From Spirochaetota bacterium (lineage in GTDB: Bacteria > Spirochaetota > UBA4802 > JAFGJZ01): a stretch of 18,878 nucleotides of DNA. Below, piece after piece: positions 5,714 through 13,836 of the stretch (position 1 is its first letter; each line of letters opens with the position of its first letter). A model generated the notes under the pieces. That model saw nothing but the letters and a program-made list of their open reading frames with translations, was not told the DNA's origin and made no database searches. The stretch lies in the NCBI GenBank assembly GCA_023396615.1, contig JAEWVM010000231.1:1-18878 (forward strand). Reading direction: 5' to 3'. Position numbers and translations under genes: made by a program.

Positions 5714-6795
5714 CACTTAAAGCCTTTAAGGGGAAGAATTTTATCTTTGATTTTTCCGCTATGCATAAGATCAATGAATTCATCAGAAATATTTTCTGAT
5801 TCTTTTACGGATTTTTTCCAGTATTTTATTCTCTCTGAATGATTTTCTCCGAATGTTTTAAAATCGGTTCTGTCCGGTATTTTGCCGTACGGGAGACTGG
5901 AGATAAATTTTTCTGAAGGAGATACTATCACTACATTTTTGAAATTCTCAGCATGGGGCTTCCTCCAGAAAATACTTTTATCAAGCCAACCTGGAATTAT
6001 TTTTTCAGAAAAATGCGGATAAAGACAAAATTCATTATCGTTACATTTAAAGTTTATATCGAAATGATAATCAGTCATTCCTCCGTCGCGGTAAACTCCG
6101 TCAGGTATTCCATTGATTTTGTAGACGCCTTTCATGGCAAGAGGTATTGAGCCTGACGCCATTACAGCCTGTTTGAAGTTCCTTTTCGTTAATTCATAAT
6201 ATGATGGTTCTATTTTATCAACAAAGGAATAAGGAAAGATGTTGGGGTCAGTTTGAAATATTATCCGTTTAAAAAATTTTGATAAATTGTTTCTTGAAAC
6301 GGCATTTGTCAAGTAAGCGGCGGCAAACGCTGCTATCAATAATTCTTTTTTCTCTGTTGAAATTATCGGCTCAGATTTTGCGGCAATAATATTCAATTTT
6401 ATAAAGGGATGATTGAGTATATATTTTATGCTTTCATCAGAAATATAGCCATTGAGCATTATTTCTGCTTCGCGAGATATTTCTTCGGGAGAAGGGCGAA
6501 GTGAATATTTCTGACCAAGATATAATTCTTCGAGTTTGGTTATTGCAGCAACCGGGTCTTCCTGACTCAGTGCTGCAAAACGCCATGCTCCGATTGATGA
6601 GCCTATCAATGAAAGCGGCTTTTTTCTGTTTTTGAAAATTGTTCCGAAAAGTGCTTTGTCAAGATTTGACAGAACAAACCATTTCGGTCCACCGGCAGCT
6701 CCTGCCATAGATATTATGTTGTTTGCTTTAAGTGAACCGTCTTTTATTAATTGAAGAGCTTTTTCCCCGGCTCGTATCGTTACAGCATTTTTCAT
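5713..6795 (-). CDS. Patatin-like phospholipase family protein
   Basis: The 360-residue product has an oxyanion-type glycine loop AGAAGGPKW (about 31-39), a nucleophile elbow GSSIG (65-69, Ser67) and the catalytic-dyad Asp in RDGGMTD (Asp237). These are the patatin hallmarks. It likely hydrolyses acyl esters of lipids; the substrate is unknown. There is no signal peptide, so it is probably cytoplasmic or membrane-associated. The ATG at 6795 follows CAGGT at good spacing. It is the first gene of a two-gene unit with tadA, joined by a one-base overlap, and is divergent from the YibE/F gene across a 93-bp gap. I see no sign of frameshift or truncation. Confidence 0.82.
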   Translation of the reverse strand: MKNAVTIRAGEKALQLIKDGSLKANNIISMAGAAGGPKWFVLSNLDKALFGTIFKNRKKPLSLIGSSIGAWRFAALSQEDPVAAITKLEELYLGQKYSLRPSPEEISREAEIMLNGYISDESIKYILNHPFIKLNIIAAKSEPIISTEKKELLIAAFAAAYLTNAVSRNNLSKFFKRIIFQTDPNIFPYSFVDKIEPSYYELTKRNFKQAVMASGSIPLAMKGVYKINGIPDGVYRDGGMTDYHFDINFKCNDNEFCLYPHFSEKIIPGWLDKSIFWRKPHAENFKNVVIVSPSEKFISSLPYGKIPDRTDFKTFGENHSERIKYWKKSVKESENISDEFIDLMHSGKIKDKILPLKGFK

Positions 6796-6840
6796 ATTTA
6801 CCTGATTTTTATGAATTTCGATAAAAGAAATTTACAAATA

Positions 6841-6869
6841 TTGATTCAATTCCCATTCTTGAATAATAA
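6841..6869 (+). promoter_or_regulatory. Possible sigma-70-type promoter for the YibE/F gene
   Basis: TTGATT, a 17-bp spacer, then TAATAA. Transcription would start near 6876, leaving only a very short leader (about 13 nt) before the ATG at 6889. Both hexamers are partial matches in AT-rich DNA, so this is tentative. Confidence 0.4.
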
Positions 6870-6888
6870 AACTTCCGGCGGTGTGTAA

Positions 6889-8004
6889 ATGAAAAAAATA
6901 TTTTTTTTGATATTATTCATTATCCCTTCTTTCATAATTCCGGCTACTGCTGATTATCAGCAGAACATTGATTACTGCCATGCCAAAATTATCAGCATAG
7001 AAGGCCAGACTAAAACAGAAAACGGCGCCGAATATACAGAAACGGTTTTTACATTCAATGTACTTTCCGGAAAATATGCTGGATCGCAGAAGACGCTTGT
7101 TTTTAAGGGGCAGACTGATGTTCCAAATTATATGAAATACCGCAAAGGTGACAATGTCTTTATCGGCGTAAATACGGTTTACACTTCTGATGGAAAAGAT
7201 GAGTATATTTCAATTTATGATATTGATAATTCGCGCGGATTGATTGTGCTTCTTGTTTTTGTTTTAATTCTTTTGCTTGTCGTCGGAAAACTACGCGGAT
7301 TATTGTCGCTTGCGGGTTTACTTGTAACGGTGCTGCTGATATTTTTTATTTATATTCCGCTTACTTTGAAAGGTTTTTCGCCTTTCGTTTCGACATTTCT
7401 GGTTTGTGTTATTTCGATATTGATTACTATTCCGGTTATTACGGGTTTTTCATTGAAAACTATGAATGCCGTCGCCGGGGCTTTTTCCGGAATCGTTTTT
7501 TCGATGATTCTATGTGCGGTAATCGGCGGGGCTATGCATCTATCCGGTATTGTTACCGATGATCTTCTGACCGTGTTTTATGTGTCTGATGTAAACATTA
7601 ATCTTGTCGAAATCGCTCTTTCCGGAATGATTCTTTCTTCGCTCGGGGCTGTAACTGATATCTCCGTTTCCGTTTCATCGGCGATTAACGAATTTTTTGT
7701 AGTTCATCCAGGGGTTGATTTTAAAACTGCATTTAAATCAGCGATGGAAGTCGGAAGGGATAATCTCGGTTCTATGGTAAACACTCTTATTATGGCCTAT
7801 GTCGGAAGTTCAGTAGCACTTGTTCTTATAATTTATATTAAATATGATTCGACGATGCCGTTTTCGATGATATTTTCGCATAACGAGATTTTAATCGAGA
7901 TATTGAGGTCATTTGCAGGATGTGCGGGTATGATTATTTCTGTTCCGGTTACCGCATATGTCGGTGTAAAATTGAATATGATGAAAAGAAAAAATGTATC
8001 ATAA
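6889..8004 (+). CDS. YibE/F-family multipass membrane protein
   Basis: The 371-residue product begins with a signal peptide or first helix (about 1-21, ending PATA). An extracytoplasmic beta-rich domain (about 22-112) follows, then several membrane helices from about residue 116 to the end. Family hallmarks are present: LGAVTDISVSVSSAINE (about 252-268) and the GRDNLGSMVNTLIMAYVGSS stretch (about 289-308). YibE/F proteins (PF07907) are widespread inner-membrane proteins without a settled function; transport has been suggested. GGCGGTG precedes the ATG. The next gene, speA, starts 72 bp downstream and may be cotranscribed or have its own promoter. Confidence 0.88.
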   Translation: MKKIFFLILFIIPSFIIPATADYQQNIDYCHAKIISIEGQTKTENGAEYTETVFTFNVLSGKYAGSQKTLVFKGQTDVPNYMKYRKGDNVFIGVNTVYTSDGKDEYISIYDIDNSRGLIVLLVFVLILLLVVGKLRGLLSLAGLLVTVLLIFFIYIPLTLKGFSPFVSTFLVCVISILITIPVITGFSLKTMNAVAGAFSGIVFSMILCAVIGGAMHLSGIVTDDLLTVFYVSDVNINLVEIALSGMILSSLGAVTDISVSVSSAINEFFVVHPGVDFKTAFKSAMEVGRDNLGSMVNTLIMAYVGSSVALVLIIYIKYDSTMPFSMIFSHNEILIEILRSFAGCAGMIISVPVTAYVGVKLNMMKRKNVS

Positions 8005-8028
8005 AAAACTTGATTAATATCGGCATTA

Positions 8029-8055
8029 TTAACGATGTGAAATTCTAGTTATGAT
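8029..8055 (+). promoter_or_regulatory. Weak promoter candidate upstream of speA
   Basis: TTAACG, a 15-bp spacer and TATGAT lie in the 72-bp gap before speA. The -10 match is good but the -35 is poor and the spacer short, so readthrough from the YibE/F gene is equally plausible. Confidence 0.25.
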
Positions 8056-8076
8056 TATTTTCTCATGGAGCAGTTA

Positions 8077-9996
8077 ATGATAAAAAAGGAATCTCTTGAG
8101 CGCTGGACAATCGAAGATGCAGCAGACATCTATGGAATACGTAACTGGGGTGCCGGTTATTTCGATATCTCGTCTGACGGCAACGTTGTGTTTCTGCCGT
8201 GCAGAAAAGATGAGAAAAAGAGTATCAGTCTCACAGAAATTATTGAGGGAATAAAAGCGCGCGGACTTGATATGCCGGTTCTGCTTAGAGTCGGAAATAT
8301 TCTTGATTCGCAGATATCTCTTCTTCACGAGTCTTTTAGAAGTGCAATTTCTAAATTTTCGTACACCGGCGAATACCGCGGCGTTTATCCTATTAAGGTT
8401 AATCAGCAGCAGCAGGTTCTTGAAGAAGTAACCAGATTCGGGCGCAAATATCATCACGGTCTCGAAGCAGGCAGTAAGGCTGAACTTATTGCGGCAATTT
8501 CACTTTTGCATGATCCTGATGCTTGTTTAATCTGCAATGGTTATAAGGATGAAGAGTTTATTGATCTGGCATTATATGCTACCAAAATGGGCTATAAGTG
8601 TTTCATCGTTCTTGAAATGCCGGGCGAGCTTGACATGCTTCTTGAACGAAGTGAAAAACTCGGAATCGCACCCCTTCTAGGTGTACGCGTTAAGCTTGCG
8701 AGCCGTGCGGGCGGACACTGGACAGAAAGCGGCGGCGACAGAAGCATTTTTGGTCTCACAATTTCCGAACTTGTCGATGTAATAGATAAACTTAAGATGA
8801 AGAATATGCTCGACAGACTGATGCTTCTTCATTATCATCTTGGTTCGCAGATACCTAATATCCGTGACATACGTTCTGCAGTTGTTGAAGCTTGCCGTGT
8901 TTATTCAGGGATAGTTCAGGAAGGCGCCGCGATGGGTTATCTTGATCTCGGGGGAGGTCTTGCTGTTGATTATGACGGATCTCAGACAAATTACGTAAAC
9001 AGCAGAAACTATACCGTGGACGAATACTGTGCAGATATCATTGAAACGGTTATTTCAACTCTTGATGAAAATCAGATTCCTCATCCGACAATTGTAACTG
9101 AATCGGGCAGGGCGACAGTTGCTTACTATTCAGTTCTTCTGTTTAATGTTCTTGATGTAAGCCGTTTCGAAACAAGAGTTCTTCCTGATTCTCTTCCTGA
9201 AGGAATCAATGAAAATGTTATAAATCTTCTTGATGCTTATAAATCCATCAATCTGAAAAATCTGCGGGAGTGTTATAATGACGCTATTTTCTACCGTGAT
9301 GAAATCCGTCAGCTTTTCAAACATGGTGATGTTTCTCTGCGCGACAGGGCTCTTGCGGAGAATATTTTCTGGCATATTATGGTTGCGGTTTCGAAAAATA
9401 CCCAAAACATGAAAACTATTCCTCACGATTTTGACGGACTCGATGCCGCGCTTGCCGATACATATTACTGCAATTTCAGCGTATTTCAGTCGCTTCCTGA
9501 TTCATGGGCGATTGGTCATGTATTTCCTATTATGCCGATTCACAGGCTGAATGAACAACCTTCGCGAAAAGCAATAATCGCGGATATCACGTGCGACTGC
9601 GATGGAAAAATAGACAAATTCATTGATGCGCATAATGTCAGAAACACTCTTCCTGTTCATAATCTTAAAGCCGATGATGAATATTATCTCGGAGCTTTTT
9701 TAGTCGGTGCTTATCAGGAGACTTTGGGCGACCTTCATAATCTTCTCGGGGATACAAATGTAGTTACGATCCGTGTTGATGAAAATGGAGATTACTTTTT
9801 TGTCGGAGAACTTGAAGGAGATTCCGTATCGGACGTTCTAACTTATGTTGAATATGACATTAAGGCGATGAAGACCCGTCTCAGGGAAAGCGCTGAAGAC
9901 GCTGTTCGGAAAAAACGCATTTCTGTAAATGAGCGTGCTGAGATTCTCAAAGCTTTTGAGGACGGATTGAACGGTTATACGTATTTTGAAAGATAA
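8077..9996 (+). CDS. speA: Biosynthetic arginine decarboxylase (PLP, fold III)
   Basis: The 639-residue product matches SpeA throughout. It has an N-terminal WTIEDAADIYGIRNWG segment, the PLP lysine in YPIKVNQQQQ (Lys107) and the phosphate-binding GGGLAVDYDG loop. A SpeA-type central insertion and the C-terminal active-site Cys region TCDCDGKIDKF follow. It decarboxylates arginine to agmatine, the first step of polyamine synthesis by the agmatine route. No agmatinase or agmatine deiminase is in the window. I preferred the ATG at 8077 because GGAG lies 6 bases upstream of it. An in-frame ATG at 8065 would add four residues but has no ribosome site. pheA follows 21 bp downstream. Confidence 0.93.
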   Translation: MIKKESLERWTIEDAADIYGIRNWGAGYFDISSDGNVVFLPCRKDEKKSISLTEIIEGIKARGLDMPVLLRVGNILDSQISLLHESFRSAISKFSYTGEYRGVYPIKVNQQQQVLEEVTRFGRKYHHGLEAGSKAELIAAISLLHDPDACLICNGYKDEEFIDLALYATKMGYKCFIVLEMPGELDMLLERSEKLGIAPLLGVRVKLASRAGGHWTESGGDRSIFGLTISELVDVIDKLKMKNMLDRLMLLHYHLGSQIPNIRDIRSAVVEACRVYSGIVQEGAAMGYLDLGGGLAVDYDGSQTNYVNSRNYTVDEYCADIIETVISTLDENQIPHPTIVTESGRATVAYYSVLLFNVLDVSRFETRVLPDSLPEGINENVINLLDAYKSINLKNLRECYNDAIFYRDEIRQLFKHGDVSLRDRALAENIFWHIMVAVSKNTQNMKTIPHDFDGLDAALADTYYCNFSVFQSLPDSWAIGHVFPIMPIHRLNEQPSRKAIIADITCDCDGKIDKFIDAHNVRNTLPVHNLKADDEYYLGAFLVGAYQETLGDLHNLLGDTNVVTIRVDENGDYFFVGELEGDSVSDVLTYVEYDIKAMKTRLRESAEDAVRKKRISVNERAEILKAFEDGLNGYTYFER

Positions 9997-10017
9997 ACAA
10001 AAGAGGCATTCCGTATA

Positions 10018-10872
10018 ATGAAAATATCATGTCTTGGACCTTCAGGATCTTTTACTGAAATGGCTGCTCTTAATTATATCAGTCAGTCGTCTTTAAAATA
10101 TGATATTATTCTTTATCCAAATATTATGAAGGCTTTCGAGGCTGTCGGAGTTGAAGCCGAAGCCGGAATTATACCGATTGAAAACATGATCGAAGGATTT
10201 ATTCCATTGTCTCTGGATCTTCTTGCGGATACTAAACTGAAAATTGTTGATGAAATAATGATTTCCGTGAAATTCAGTTTCGCGGCGAACTGCAAATCTC
10301 TGAGTGATGTTAAAAAAGTATATGTACAGTTTGCAGCACATGGTCAATGCCGAAAATTTTTTTCTACGCTGAAAGATGATGTGCAGATAATTACAACTGA
10401 CAGTAATTCTTCTTCCTATGATGAAGTTTGCTCCGGAAAAGAAGGCGAGGCTGCGGTTATTCCTTATCACATGCTTTCGTTTAAGAGTTTTGATTTATCA
10501 ATTGAAGATATAACTGATAATGAGAAAAACAGAACACGTTTCATTGTTCTGTCCGAAAAGCCTGAGGAGCTTTTAACGGGACGCCGCGAAAAGACTACAA
10601 TTATAATTACTGAAGCTGAAGATAAGCCGGGTTCGCTTTATAATATTCTCGGATCGTTTCACCGGAGAAATCTCAATCTTTCTTCAATTATTTCGCGTCC
10701 CAATAAGATAGACTTTGGTAAGTATTTCTTCTTTATGGATATTGATGCTGCTTATCCCGATAATATTGACCTTGCTAATGCCGTCGAAGAAATCGCCGAC
10801 AGAAACAAGGTCAAGGTTCTGGGTTCGTATCCCGCAAGTAAAGTATTGACTAGTTCTCACTCACGAAATTGA
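10018..10872 (+). CDS. pheA: Prephenate dehydratase with ACT domain, divergent active-site motif
   Basis: The 284-residue product has a periplasmic-binding-like prephenate dehydratase domain (about 1-180) starting KISCLGPSGSFTE, with PIENMIEG (53-60) and the TRF motif (Thr173-Phe175). A C-terminal ACT domain (about 192-272) has KPGSLYNIL and ISRPNK, the phenylalanine-binding region. The enzyme converts prephenate to phenylpyruvate with feedback inhibition by Phe. Two oddities: the usual SHPQ-type motif before the Gln-Cys is VQFAAHGQC (103-111), lacking the Ser-His-Pro, and PIEN is followed by Met rather than Ser/Thr. Chorismate mutase is not fused. It is in the speA unit; GAGG lies about 11 bases before the ATG. 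Its last 23 bp overlap the convergent esterase-like gene. Confidence 0.85.
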   Translation: MKISCLGPSGSFTEMAALNYISQSSLKYDIILYPNIMKAFEAVGVEAEAGIIPIENMIEGFIPLSLDLLADTKLKIVDEIMISVKFSFAANCKSLSDVKKVYVQFAAHGQCRKFFSTLKDDVQIITTDSNSSSYDEVCSGKEGEAAVIPYHMLSFKSFDLSIEDITDNEKNRTRFIVLSEKPEELLTGRREKTTIIITEAEDKPGSLYNILGSFHRRNLNLSSIISRPNKIDFGKYFFFMDIDAAYPDNIDLANAVEEIADRNKVKVLGSYPASKVLTSSHSRN

Positions 10873-11716
10873 GAAAGTTCAAAATTGAAGAATTATATGT
10901 TCCCCAGTCATGTAGTCCGTTTCTATGGCTGTAAAATCTGAACTGCACATTCGGATTTTTCTTTCTTATTGTATTTAATCTTACGCCGAACATCATCGAC
11001 TGATCCGGATTGACCATATAATCTTCGCTTCCATGGGCAAGAAAAAGTACAACGTCAGAAAAGTTCTCGGCAAGTATGATGAGGTTGTCTGTTGATCTCC
11101 ATCTTTCAGGATTTGCCTTATATGATCCAAGATGATTTATGATAGAAGGATTTCTTTTTAAAGTCTCATTGTCATAGCATCCGCCGAATCCTCCGACATA
11201 TTTGAAAAATTTGGGATATCTCGCTAAGCAAAGAAACGCGCCTCTTGCGCCGGTTCCTGTTCCGACGACCATTGTTTTTTCCCGTTTGCCAAAAGCACTG
11301 AACCTTTTTTGTGCATGAGGAATGAGATATTCTCCAATCCATTTTATTCCGGGCATTGCGCTCCATCTTGATCTTGTTTCTGGAAAAAACTCAGATTCGT
11401 ATGCGCTTGTTTTCATGTCGGGTGCTATAAGAATATAATTTCTTTTCTCGGCTTCTCTTGTGAACAGACTCTTCTGAATCCATTCGGATGAACTTTCATT
11501 ATAATCGTGAAGAAGCAAAACCGTAGTCATGTCTCCGCCTGTATATTTTGAAGGAATATAAACGGAATATGTTCCTTCTACTTTCGTTCCGTTATATTCG
11601 GCAGAAATCTTGATATTTCTTGTCCATTTGCCTTTCTCTATTGAATCATCTGCCTGGAGCGGACAAAACAATAATGCCGCGCATAATAAATAGACCGCTG
11701 TTACTGCACTCTTCAT
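10850..11716 (-). CDS. Exported esterase-fold protein lacking the nucleophile serine (probable pseudoenzyme)
   Basis: The 288-residue product has a signal peptide (about 1-22, ending PLQA) and an esterase-D-like alpha/beta-hydrolase fold: a VLLLHDYNESS strand-loop (66-76), a nucleophile elbow region, LFLAHGSEDYMV (Asp232) and RNGLHDW (His269). The elbow reads GTGTGARGA (152-160), where active relatives have G-x-S-x-G-G-x-G-A. The serine position is Gly154 (codon GGA), so classical hydrolysis should not occur. It may be a binding protein or use another residue. The ATG overlaps the lipoprotein gene's TGA (ATGA), so translation is coupled, and the pair may act together in the envelope. Last gene of the long leftward train; no terminator is visible. 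Confidence 0.75.
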   Translation of the reverse strand: MKSAVTAVYLLCAALLFCPLQADDSIEKGKWTRNIKISAEYNGTKVEGTYSVYIPSKYTGGDMTTVLLLHDYNESSSEWIQKSLFTREAEKRNYILIAPDMKTSAYESEFFPETRSRWSAMPGIKWIGEYLIPHAQKRFSAFGKREKTMVVGTGTGARGAFLCLARYPKFFKYVGGFGGCYDNETLKRNPSIINHLGSYKANPERWRSTDNLIILAENFSDVVLFLAHGSEDYMVNPDQSMMFGVRLNTIRKKNPNVQFRFYSHRNGLHDWGTYNSSILNFLNFVSEN

Positions 11717-12273
11717 TTTTGTCTCCTGTTTTCAAAATGTCGTTCTATTGTTTTTAAAAATCTGTTTGTATCCGCATTGATAACTTTTTTTAAGGCGTGT
11801 TCAAGTCTTTTTTTTGAATCTTTTTCTTTTGCAGAATTAACGTATTGATTTATTTTTGAAATAGTACTGTCATCCGAAAGATTGACTGCTTTCAGTGTTA
11901 CTTCCGTTTTGCCGTCAGAATCCAAAATTATTTTGCCGAGAATCACGGTGTCAATTTTCAATTCCGAAATTAGATAATCCTTAATGACCGGGTCGATTAT
12001 TCCCGTGAAGGATTCGCTAACGTTAATGCCTGTTTTAAGGGCGAATTTTTGCGCCGTCTCTTTTCCTGAATTTATAAAATTTTCGGGCAGAATGGAAGCG
12101 GTATATTCTTCAGAATAATTATTTCCGGCTCTATTGACTTTTGATCCGTTAATCTCATCGATAAGTATCATGCATTTAATCTTTTCCGGTACGATAATCC
12201 GGTCAGTTTTTCTTTCAGGAGCTGTAGTGCAGAATGAGCATGCAATCAGCAATAATAAGATGATATTTTTCAT
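11713..12273 (-). CDS. Putative lipoprotein, possibly CsgG/LpoB/FlgO-like
   Basis: The 186-residue product begins MKNIILLLLIACSFC. L9-I10-A11-C12 fits a lipobox, so it is probably a lipoprotein anchored by Cys12. The mature part has a mixed alpha/beta pattern. A segment near residues 128-155 (TVILGKIILDSDG, EVTLKAVNL) recalls the strand pairs of CsgG/LpoB/FlgO-type periplasmic domains, but this is weak. The C-terminus is Lys/Arg-rich and helical. The ATG at 12273 overlaps the rlmK stop as ATGA and has GAGGA just upstream. An in-frame start eight codons earlier (12297) would spoil the signal peptide. It is coupled to the esterase-like gene downstream by another ATGA overlap. Confidence 0.65.
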   Translation of the reverse strand: MKNIILLLLIACSFCTTAPERKTDRIIVPEKIKCMILIDEINGSKVNRAGNNYSEEYTASILPENFINSGKETAQKFALKTGINVSESFTGIIDPVIKDYLISELKIDTVILGKIILDSDGKTEVTLKAVNLSDDSTISKINQYVNSAKEKDSKKRLEHALKKVINADTNRFLKTIERHFENRRQK

Positions 12274-13247
12274 TTTTCCTCGTGTTTTATTAACCACGCC
12301 CGGTGGATTTTCTTATCTTTAAAATCAAATGGAATCGTTTTCTCTGATACGTCTTCTGCTGAACATTTATCGAGAAGACTTGTGTCGAGTTTGATTGTAC
12401 GCGAATTTGTAGAAAAAAATATCATTCCGCCTTTATTGAGATTTTTTAGCGCAGAATTAATCAAAAAAGGATAATCGATATTTACGTCAAAGAATGAATC
12501 CATTTTTTTTGAGCGTGATATCGTCGGAGGGTCAATTATTATAAGATCAAATTTTTCACCGGAATATGATTTAAGAAATTTAATGCAGTCTTCTCTTAAA
12601 ACTTTATTCGACTGTGACTTTATTCCGTTAGTTTCAAAATTATTTCTGCTCCACTCCGTGTAGGTGTTTGACATGTCAACGCTAAGAGTTGATTTAGCGC
12701 CGGCTTTCGCGGCATACACGCTGAATGATGAAGTATATGAAAAAAGATTTAAAACCTTTCTGCCTTCAGCGAATTTTGAAACGAAGAGCCTGGCATCCTT
12801 GTGGTCAAGAAAAAGTCCCGTATCAAGATAATCGTGCAGATTGATTAGGAATTTATGCGAATTTTCAAACACCGTGAAAAAATGTTTCGAATCCGAAAGT
12901 TTCTCGTATTGCTGAAATTTCTCGCGTTTTATTCTGTATTTCCATACAGTTTCGCATTCTTCGGAGAATAAGCTGTTTACGGATTTGTTAACGCTTTCTT
13001 CAAAATCATTATCAGGTTTTGAGTCTTCACGGTTTTTCGCAAAATACTGAATACATAGTTTCCCTGCGTAATAATCAATCGCAAGAGGAAATGAAGGAAT
13101 ATCCCTGTCATATAGTCTGAAGCAGTCGCTTGAAGTTCTTCTGCACCATTTGCGTATATGCTTGTAGTTTTTTCTTATTCTGTTAAGTAAAATATCATCG
13201 CTTTTTTCATTGTCCGAGAGTTCAAGAAGAACAGGTTTTTCATTCAA
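12270..13247 (-). CDS. rlmK: Stand-alone RlmK-type 23S rRNA (guanine-N7) methyltransferase
   Basis: The 325-residue product aligns from memory with the C-terminal half of E. coli RlmKL along its length: NRIRKNYKHIRKW (22-34), CFRLYDRDIPSFPLAIDYY (42-60), DYLDTGLFLDH (139-149), SAM motif NLFSYTSSF (167-175), VDMSNTYTEWSRNN and the IIIDPP catalytic motif (236-241). That half makes m7G2069 in 23S rRNA. The N-terminal THUMP/RlmL part that makes m2G2445 is absent. The frame has no early ATG. The only sensible start is TTG at 13247, overlapping the phosphatase stop by 8 bp, with GGAG about 11 bases upstream. An ATG at 13243 is in another frame that closes quickly. Confidence 0.82.
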   Translation of the reverse strand: MNEKPVLLELSDNEKSDDILLNRIRKNYKHIRKWCRRTSSDCFRLYDRDIPSFPLAIDYYAGKLCIQYFAKNREDSKPDNDFEESVNKSVNSLFSEECETVWKYRIKREKFQQYEKLSDSKHFFTVFENSHKFLINLHDYLDTGLFLDHKDARLFVSKFAEGRKVLNLFSYTSSFSVYAAKAGAKSTLSVDMSNTYTEWSRNNFETNGIKSQSNKVLREDCIKFLKSYSGEKFDLIIIDPPTISRSKKMDSFFDVNIDYPFLINSALKNLNKGGMIFFSTNSRTIKLDTSLLDKCSAEDVSEKTIPFDFKDKKIHRAWLIKHEEK

Positions 13248-13836
13248 GGTGATTTGCGTCTCCGAAGTAAATTAATTTAAAATTGCCGGAAGAGTAATCA
13301 AGGCAAGTTATTGATGTCGGTTTTAAATATTCTCCATCCCATATTTCTGATACATTTTTTCCAAGTGCTGATGCAATCATTGCTCTGATTGCGATAGTAT
13401 GGCTTATAATAATAAAATCATTCTGTTCTTTTTGCGCGAGAAGGCGTAGAACTTCTCCGGTGCGTTTGTAAATGTCAAAAAAAGTTTCGCCTCCGTCGAC
13501 GGAAAAGTTTTCAGGATGATGCCAGAAATTGTCAAACTGAACCGGGTTTTCTTTTTCAATTTCCGACTGTTCTCTTCCTTCCCATGTTCCGAGACTTATT
13601 TCACGCAATGAATCAAGATATTCGGCATTGGAATCTTTGATGGCAATGGAAAGCGTGGTGCGGGCACGGCCGGAAGTGCTGCAGTAAATTGAATCGAATT
13701 TTATTGATTCAAGCCGTTTGCCGAGCATGGCGCTTTGAAGCTTGCCCTTTTCTGTAAGCGGGCCGTCGCCCCAGCCCTGAAGTCTTTTTGATACATTCCA
13801 TTCTGTTTCAGCATGACGTATAAGATAAATTTTCAC
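13240..13836 (-). CDS. Histidine phosphatase family protein (GpmB/CobC-like)
   Basis: The 198-residue product has the phosphohistidine motif LIRHAETEWN (His8), Arg57 in the STSGRAR segment, Glu79 in REISLGTWEG, and the second histidine in IIISHTIAIR (His146). This is the complete active site of the cofactor-independent branch of the phosphoglycerate-mutase superfamily. It is likely a phosphatase; the substrate is not readable. Candidates include sugar phosphates, nucleotides or alpha-ribazole phosphate. The start is GTG at 13836, overlapping the nadE stop as GTGA, so it is translationally coupled to nadE. A link to NAD or nucleotide metabolism is suggested only by position. Confidence 0.85.
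   Translation of the reverse strand: MKIYLIRHAETEWNVSKRLQGWGDGPLTEKGKLQSAMLGKRLESIKFDSIYCSTSGRARTTLSIAIKDSNAEYLDSLREISLGTWEGREQSEIEKENPVQFDNFWHHPENFSVDGGETFFDIYKRTGEVLRLLAQKEQNDFIIISHTIAIRAMIASALGKNVSEIWDGEYLKPTSITCLDYSSGNFKLIYFGDANHLE

Noticed and set aside
8074..8457. Antisense ORFs under speA and pheA, and similar opposite-strand frames elsewhere
   Set aside because: They lie opposite strongly conserved coding sequence, have no ribosome sites or recognisable domains, and look like frame shadows.
13371..13390. GCAATCA-N6-TGATTGC inverted repeat resembling the upstream palindromes
   Set aside because: It lies inside the conserved coding sequence of the histidine phosphatase, has different arm sequence and spacing, and is not near a promoter.
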